Source: Bacteroidia bacterium
GTDB taxonomy: Bacteria; Bacteroidota; Bacteroidia; Flavobacteriales_D; Cryomorphaceae
Reading direction: 5' to 3'
Assembly (NCBI GenBank): GCA_030427905.1
Contig: JAUICL010000002.1
Location: forward strand, 62,001-126,000
DNA length: 64,000 bases
Shown: piece by piece, positions 59,238 to 64,000 of the stretch
How the letters are laid out: every line of letters begins with the position of its first letter
How positions within the stretch are numbered: position 1 is the first letter of the stretch
Made by a program: the position numbers and the translations under genes
Notes under the pieces: model-generated
Seen by the model: the letters and a program-made list of their open reading frames with translations, nothing else
What the model was told of the DNA's origin: nothing
Databases searched by the model: none

Positions 59238-60589
59238 AAGATTTAATTGAGAAATACAACGTACCTGTTCCCAGGTACACGAGTTACCCCACCGTTCCCA
59301 ATTGGGATGCAGATGGGTTTACCAAGGAAGGCTATATCAAACGCCTTGAAAGTGGATTTTCAGATGCCAACGCCGAAGGGCTTTCGCTCTACATCCACTT
59401 GCCTTATTGCGAGAGCCTCTGCACCTATTGTGGCTGCAATACGCGTATTACAGTCAACCACAAGGTAGAAGGGCCCTACGTGGAAGCGGTTCTCGGAGAG
59501 TGGAAACTCATTCGCGAGCACTTTTCGGAGAAGCCTAAAATTAAAGAGGTCCATCTCGGTGGTGGTACACCTACCTTCTTTTCTCCTGAGAATTTAAAAA
59601 TATTGGTCAAGGGAATACTTCTCGATTCGGAAATCGCGACCGACGCGTCGTTCAGCTTTGAAGCCCACCCCGCCAATACCACTGAAGGCCATTTGAAAGT
59701 GCTCCGAGAGCTGGGCTTTGACCGCTTGAGCTTGGGGATACAAGATTTTGACCCGAAAGTGCAAAAGGCGATTAACCGCCGACAAACTGTAGAAGATGTG
59801 AGTCGTGTGGTCACCCAAGCCCGCGACTTGGGCTACCGCTCCATCAACTTCGACCTGGTTTATGGGTTACCCTTTCAAACCATGGAAGGTGTCATGGACG
59901 CGGTAAGTAAGGTAATTGAGCTACGGCCCGATCGCATCGCTTTCTATAGCTACGCCCACGTGCCGTGGATGCGTCCGGGTCAACGGGCTTATGATGAAAA
60001 CGATTTGCCATCGCCAGAACTCAAGCTGAATCTTTTCCGAAATGGCCGCGAAGCCTTGTTAAGCGCAGGCTACGAAGCCATTGGGTTCGATCATTTTGCC
60101 CTGCCTACCGATAGCCTTTCGCTAGCCTACAAAAGCGGTAAGATGCACCGGAACTTTATGGGATTTACCGATCTCCGAACACCCTATCAAATAGGTTTAG
60201 GTGTTTCTTCTATCAGTGACATCGGTAACGCTTTTGTGCAAAATGCCAAGACCGTGGAAGGGTACATCGCGAAAGTCCAAAAGGGTGAATTGCCCATAGT
60301 AAAAGGTCATTTGTTGACTGATTTAGAGCTCATTATTCGAAATCATATCCTAAACTTAACATGTCAAGGAGCCACTTCTTGGGCCGAATCTCCTTCATCA
60401 GAAAAGGAGTACATCGAGAGCCGTATCGACCACTTGATCCCTTTGTTGAATGATGATATGCTTGTGTTGGAAAATGAAAGCATCCGATTGACCAAAGTTG
60501 GAGAGACTTTTGTCCGTCACGTATGTGCAGCCCTTGATAAAGATTTTGTGGTCGATCAGGAGAAGAAGCGATACTCTCAGGGAGTGTAA
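59234..60589 (+). CDS. hemN: oxygen-independent coproporphyrinogen III dehydrogenase
   Basis: 451 residues; radical-SAM enzyme forming protoporphyrinogen IX without O2. The cluster motif is YCESLCTYCGC in HLPYCESLCTYCGCNTRI, with GGGTPTFFS, DRLSLGIQDFDPKVQKAINR and QGVE-like C-terminal part. The start is GTG overlapping the tauE-like stop (GTGA). Supplying haem at low oxygen suits the oxidase operon. Confidence 0.95.
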   Translation: MKDLIEKYNVPVPRYTSYPTVPNWDADGFTKEGYIKRLESGFSDANAEGLSLYIHLPYCESLCTYCGCNTRITVNHKVEGPYVEAVLGEWKLIREHFSEKPKIKEVHLGGGTPTFFSPENLKILVKGILLDSEIATDASFSFEAHPANTTEGHLKVLRELGFDRLSLGIQDFDPKVQKAINRRQTVEDVSRVVTQARDLGYRSINFDLVYGLPFQTMEGVMDAVSKVIELRPDRIAFYSYAHVPWMRPGQRAYDENDLPSPELKLNLFRNGREALLSAGYEAIGFDHFALPTDSLSLAYKSGKMHRNFMGFTDLRTPYQIGLGVSSISDIGNAFVQNAKTVEGYIAKVQKGELPIVKGHLLTDLELIIRNHILNLTCQGATSWAESPSSEKEYIESRIDHLIPLLNDDMLVLENESIRLTKVGETFVRHVCAALDKDFVVDQEKKRYSQGV

Positions 60590-60677
60590 ATCGAGTAGAC
60601 TTTTTGGTTGGTTAGACGTCATATAGTGAATAGGCTTAATTGCCTATATTTAAGGACCATTCATAACCAATTAGACC

Positions 60678-63600
60678 ATGCGAAAACATTTATTTTTGCT
60701 TCTTTCAGCAGTTGCAACGCTTCTGTCATGCCATGTGATTGCTCACAACCAAGTCAATTTTGTACCTAACCAAGGACAATGGGAAGGTGAATTTCAATTT
60801 AAGGCAGAGTTTAACCGATTAGTCGTTTATGGTGAATCTACCGGATTCATGTATAGCTATTCAGAGGCTCTCGCGCATGTGCACGATGATCACGGTCATC
60901 ACGTTCCTGATTTCATCAATCGACATGCTTTTAGGTTAAAGTTTATAAATGCAAACCCGATAAACTTTGATGGGAAGAGTCAAAAGAGTGGTTATTTCAA
61001 CTATCTGCGCGGCAATGATCCTTCAAAGTGGAAAGGACATGTGCCGATTTATTCTGACATGGTAGCTGAGGAGCTTTATGATGGTATAAATCTGCGCGCT
61101 TATGAAGAAGCACATGCTTTCAAATATGACTACCATATTGCCCCAGGGGCAGATCCCAATTTGATCGCATTTGAGTATTCGGGTCTCGATAATCTAATTT
61201 TAAAGAAGGGAAAGTTAGTGTTGGAAACTAGCGTAGGCCAATTGGTTGAATATATTCCGGTTTCTTACCAAACCATTAATGGGGAGAGAATTGAAGTTCG
61301 CTGTCGATACTCTATTGATGGAGATCGTATAGGGTTTGAGTTTCCTGATGGCTATGATGATTCGATTGAGCTTGTTATTGATCCAGTTCTTGTAGGAGCT
61401 ACCCTTTCTGGGACTAGTAGCGGCTCAAATTACGGGCATGGAGCTACATTTGATATGGAAGGAAATATTTATACACACGCTATTTCGTTTGAATCGGCTT
61501 ACCCTACCAATGAAGGTTCATATCAAGAAGCATATGGAGGTGGACTTATTGACGCAGCTATAAGTAAGTTAACCCCTGATGGAACAGAATTGATTTTTGC
61601 GACCTTCATCGGAGGTAGTGCTGCTGAATATCCGCATTCAACAATAGTGAATGCGAATCAAGAAATATTTGTTTTTGGAAAGACAAGTTCATCAGATTTT
61701 CCAACTACCCTAAGTGCATTTCAGACGGAACATGGAGGTGGGAACGATATTTTTGTTACCGGACTTAGTGCTGATGGATCAGAAGCTGTTGGATCCACGT
61801 ATATCGGAGGGTCTCAAGATGATGGTTTTAATAGTGTTGGATTTGGATACGATAATCACCGCGGGGAGATAAACATCAATCCTTATGGAGATGTCTATGT
61901 AGCAAGCTGTTCGAGCTCGGAAGATTTTCCGACAACTCCTGGAGTAGCTCAAGAATCAAAAATGACAGGTCAGGATGGTGTAGTTTTCAAAATGAGTCCT
62001 GACTTAAGTGATATGGTCTGGTCGACTTTCGTAGGTTCTGATGTCGATGATATGGCCTATGGTTTAAGGGTGAAAGACGATCAGTCTGTGGTTGTTACTG
62101 GAGCAATAGGAGGGGTGAGCCTAGGAGGAAATGGTGACGGATTTGTCACAACTTCTGGAGTGTTTCAAGAGTCCTTCAATGGAGGTGAGAATGACGGCTT
62201 TGTTCAAATTTTGTCTGAAGATGGTTCTACAATCGAGTTAAGCACTTTCGTGGGTATGGATGGATCAGACAAGGCTATGTTCATTGACATTGACAGTAAC
62301 CAAGATATTTGGCTTTACATGGATAGCGGAAGTGATTGGGTAACTTCAGATGGTGTTTATGGAGACGGTGAGGGCAATTTGGTTGTACAAAAGTTGTCGA
62401 GTGATCTTTCGTCAATACTGATAACTTCAAGACTTGCCCCTGATGGAGAAGGGAACGCCACGGGAACTCCAGTAGCATTTATGGTTGATCTCTGCAATGG
62501 AGTATATACAAGCGCTTACGGAGTGAGTTCAGCTTTTACGGCAAGTGAAGACGCACTGTTCGAAACTGGTGGATTTTACCTAGCGGCTTTCGCTCCAGAT
62601 ATGACAGGGCTTGAGTATGGGACTTATTATACAGGAAATCATGTAGATGGTGGTACATCGAGATTTGATCCGCAGGGTGTTGTTTATCAAGGTGTGTGTT
62701 CTGGTAGTGGTTTTAATACAACAGACGATGCATGGGCTACCACCCAGCCACCAGGGTGGGATATTGGAGTTTTCAAGATCGATTTTGAAATAGAAACAGT
62801 AAATGCAGTGGCTGGAGCTGCTGGACAGCTTTCAGGATGTGCTCCCCATACCGTTTCGTTCGATAATTTTAGTTCCGGAGAAGCAGAGTATACCTGGCAT
62901 TTTGGCGATGGTCAAACAAGTAACGAATTCGAACCAGAGCATCTTTACCCTATTCCAGGCGATTATTTGGTCATGCTCGTGGCCCACGACCCGATGAGTT
63001 GTAATGTGAGCGATACTGCATTGATCCCCATTACTGTTTTACCAGAAGTTGATTTCATAGCCGATTTCACTGCAAATATCGACTGTGAAACCGGTGTTTT
63101 GACTATAACTGATAATTCTGAAGGTCCTGCTGATATTGAGTACGAATGGGCCATGGGTGACGGAACAATTCTAGTTGACGAAAGTCCAGTATACACGTAT
63201 GATAATCCAGGTGAGTACGACATCGTGTTAACTTTGAGAAGTGAGGCATGTAACCAGGAGATGGAAGCCACTCAATCTGTTATCTATTTGCCTGATGTTG
63301 ATGCCGATTTTGGAGTTGGCATAGTCGATATTTGCGACAGTTTTACGATTCAAGTTGGAAATCAAACGCTTGATGGGCTGGAGTATAGCTGGTATATGGG
63401 AGATGGGAGTATAGTTGAATCGACCGAGCCATTGTTTGAATATACATACGATGCTGCTGGAGAATACGACATCATGCTCGTTGCAACCAACCCGAAGACA
63501 TGTAATCTTGCTGATACGGCCTACCAAACCATTGTACTCGACCCTCCACCTATTCTCAACCCAGAAATTTCTATAACCCAAGCAGGATTTTGCAAGGATC

Positions 63601-64000
63601 TCGAATACCAGGCAAGTGTCTCGCTAGACGGCCCTTTTTCGACTATTCAATGGTTTGTGGATGGTGCAGATGCAGGTGTTGATCTAACTATTTCTGGAAA
63701 TGTAAGTCAAGAAGGAGATAAGGCAGTTCAAGTTATCGTTACGGACCCAATATGTGAACATGAGTTTGCGAGTGCTGTGAACTTTACGTTCTACGAGTAC
63801 CTCGGATTTGAACTTCCATTTCAGTTATACCTGTGCTACTATCAGGATTTTCTCACACTCGATGCAACGGTAGAATTTGAAGAAGCCACCTACATTTGGA
63901 CACCTGGCGGTAGTGATGAGCCAATTCTCGATGTAGATACCCCAGAAGATTATTCCGTGGAAGTCGGATACAACGGTTGTATAGAAGTTCAGTCTACACT
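60678..64000 (+). CDS. very large secreted SBBP/PKD-repeat protein, 3' end outside window
   Basis: Open from the ATG at 60678 to the edge (over 1100 residues). A signal peptide (MRKHLFLLLSAVATLLS) is followed by the FVPNQGQWEGEFQFKAEF start and FIDG-type region of DUF7948-like proteins, then SBBP/beta-propeller repeats (DAAISKLTPDGTELIFATFIGGS, VFKMSPDLSDMVWSTFVGS), then PKD domains with FGDG and MGDG signatures (YTWHFGDGQTSNEFEPEHLYP). No catalytic motif is visible. A T9SS C-terminal signal is expected beyond the window but not seen. Confidence 0.9.
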   Translation, partial: MRKHLFLLLSAVATLLSCHVIAHNQVNFVPNQGQWEGEFQFKAEFNRLVVYGESTGFMYSYSEALAHVHDDHGHHVPDFINRHAFRLKFINANPINFDGKSQKSGYFNYLRGNDPSKWKGHVPIYSDMVAEELYDGINLRAYEEAHAFKYDYHIAPGADPNLIAFEYSGLDNLILKKGKLVLETSVGQLVEYIPVSYQTINGERIEVRCRYSIDGDRIGFEFPDGYDDSIELVIDPVLVGATLSGTSSGSNYGHGATFDMEGNIYTHAISFESAYPTNEGSYQEAYGGGLIDAAISKLTPDGTELIFATFIGGSAAEYPHSTIVNANQEIFVFGKTSSSDFPTTLSAFQTEHGGGNDIFVTGLSADGSEAVGSTYIGGSQDDGFNSVGFGYDNHRGEININPYGDVYVASCSSSEDFPTTPGVAQESKMTGQDGVVFKMSPDLSDMVWSTFVGSDVDDMAYGLRVKDDQSVVVTGAIGGVSLGGNGDGFVTTSGVFQESFNGGENDGFVQILSEDGSTIELSTFVGMDGSDKAMFIDIDSNQDIWLYMDSGSDWVTSDGVYGDGEGNLVVQKLSSDLSSILITSRLAPDGEGNATGTPVAFMVDLCNGVYTSAYGVSSAFTASEDALFETGGFYLAAFAPDMTGLEYGTYYTGNHVDGGTSRFDPQGVVYQGVCSGSGFNTTDDAWATTQPPGWDIGVFKIDFEIETVNAVAGAAGQLSGCAPHTVSFDNFSSGEAEYTWHFGDGQTSNEFEPEHLYPIPGDYLVMLVAHDPMSCNVSDTALIPITVLPEVDFIADFTANIDCETGVLTITDNSEGPADIEYEWAMGDGTILVDESPVYTYDNPGEYDIVLTLRSEACNQEMEATQSVIYLPDVDADFGVGIVDICDSFTIQVGNQTLDGLEYSWYMGDGSIVESTEPLFEYTYDAAGEYDIMLVATNPKTCNLADTAYQTIVLDPPPILNPEISITQAGFCKDLEYQASVSLDGPFSTIQWFVDGADAGVDLTISGNVSQEGDKAVQVIVTDPICEHEFASAVNFTFYEYLGFELPFQLYLCYYQDFLTLDATVEFEEATYIWTPGGSDEPILDVDTPEDYSVEVGYNGCIEVQST

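Noticed and set aside
47911-60589. A new defence or mobile system around the orphan ATP-grasp and Usp-like genes
   Set aside because: All other members are standard cbb3 oxidase assembly genes; no integrase, toxin, nuclease or composition shift is seen.

Overview
The window looks like one stretch of chromosome from a marine-type member of Bacteroidota, order Flavobacteriales (the gene content would suit a Cryomorphaceae-like lineage, but that rank is a guess). The signs are a type IX secretion C-terminal signal on a secreted propeller protein, a fused ccoNO cytochrome oxidase gene, YtxJ, DUF3822-rsmD, DUF3078 and DUF2007 proteins, and promoter -7 boxes of the form TAnnTTTG in place of TATAAT. 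Gene density is very high. Operon junctions are often 4-nt overlaps (ATGA, GTGA, TTGA), and several genes start at TTG or GTG. I see no phage, insertion sequence, integron, CRISPR array or classical defence island.

Layout. 1-3.7 kb (minus): truncated rmuC, an L,D-transpeptidase and an Omp85-type outer-membrane protein. 3.7-10.3 kb (plus): a 44-residue lipoprotein with ytxJ, an unknown barrel-like protein abutting lipA, a large T9SS-exported protein and a GAPDH gene whose start codon touches a terminator. 10.3-15.5 kb (minus): lpxH, a TlpA-like lipoprotein, gatB, purine nucleoside phosphorylase and lpxK, tightly overlapped. 15.5-22.4 kb: a Nif3-like gene, a zinc-ribbon family protein that has lost its cysteines, an OmpP1/FadL-like porin with a Tyr/Gly-rich lipoprotein, proS and an unknown gene. 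22.4-23.0 kb: tRNA-Glu(TTC) followed by nested palindromes, the only long gene-poor stretch. 23-26.7 kb: gpmA, rpsT, radC, upp, a small membrane protein and a yjjG-like HAD gene. 26.7-30.9 kb (minus): psd-like, cdsA, DUF2007, ftsH, rsfS. 30.9-38.6 kb: birA, pyrE, a NUDIX gene and the minus-strand run coaD, kdsA, SIS isomerase, rsmD, DUF3822. 38.7-47.7 kb: a RecD-like helicase, a DUF3078 porin-like protein, mscS, an MFS transporter, an active/inactive M16 peptidase pair and a thioredoxin-fold protein.

The most coherent system is 47.9-60.6 kb (plus): an orphan ATP-grasp enzyme, a Crp/Fnr regulator, a Usp-like protein, the copper ATPase ccoI, ccoS, fused ccoNO, ccoQ, ccoP, ccoG, fixH, a TauE/SafE-like membrane protein and hemN. 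This is a full assembly line for a high-affinity cbb3 oxidase: copper delivery, haem synthesis at low oxygen, subunits and maturation. Two near-identical palindromes of the FNR half-site type (TGAT-N4-ATCA) sit 72 and 74 nt before the usp-like and ccoS start codons, which suggests that the Fnr-type protein encoded here controls both transcription units. The window ends inside a very long secreted SBBP/PKD-repeat protein.
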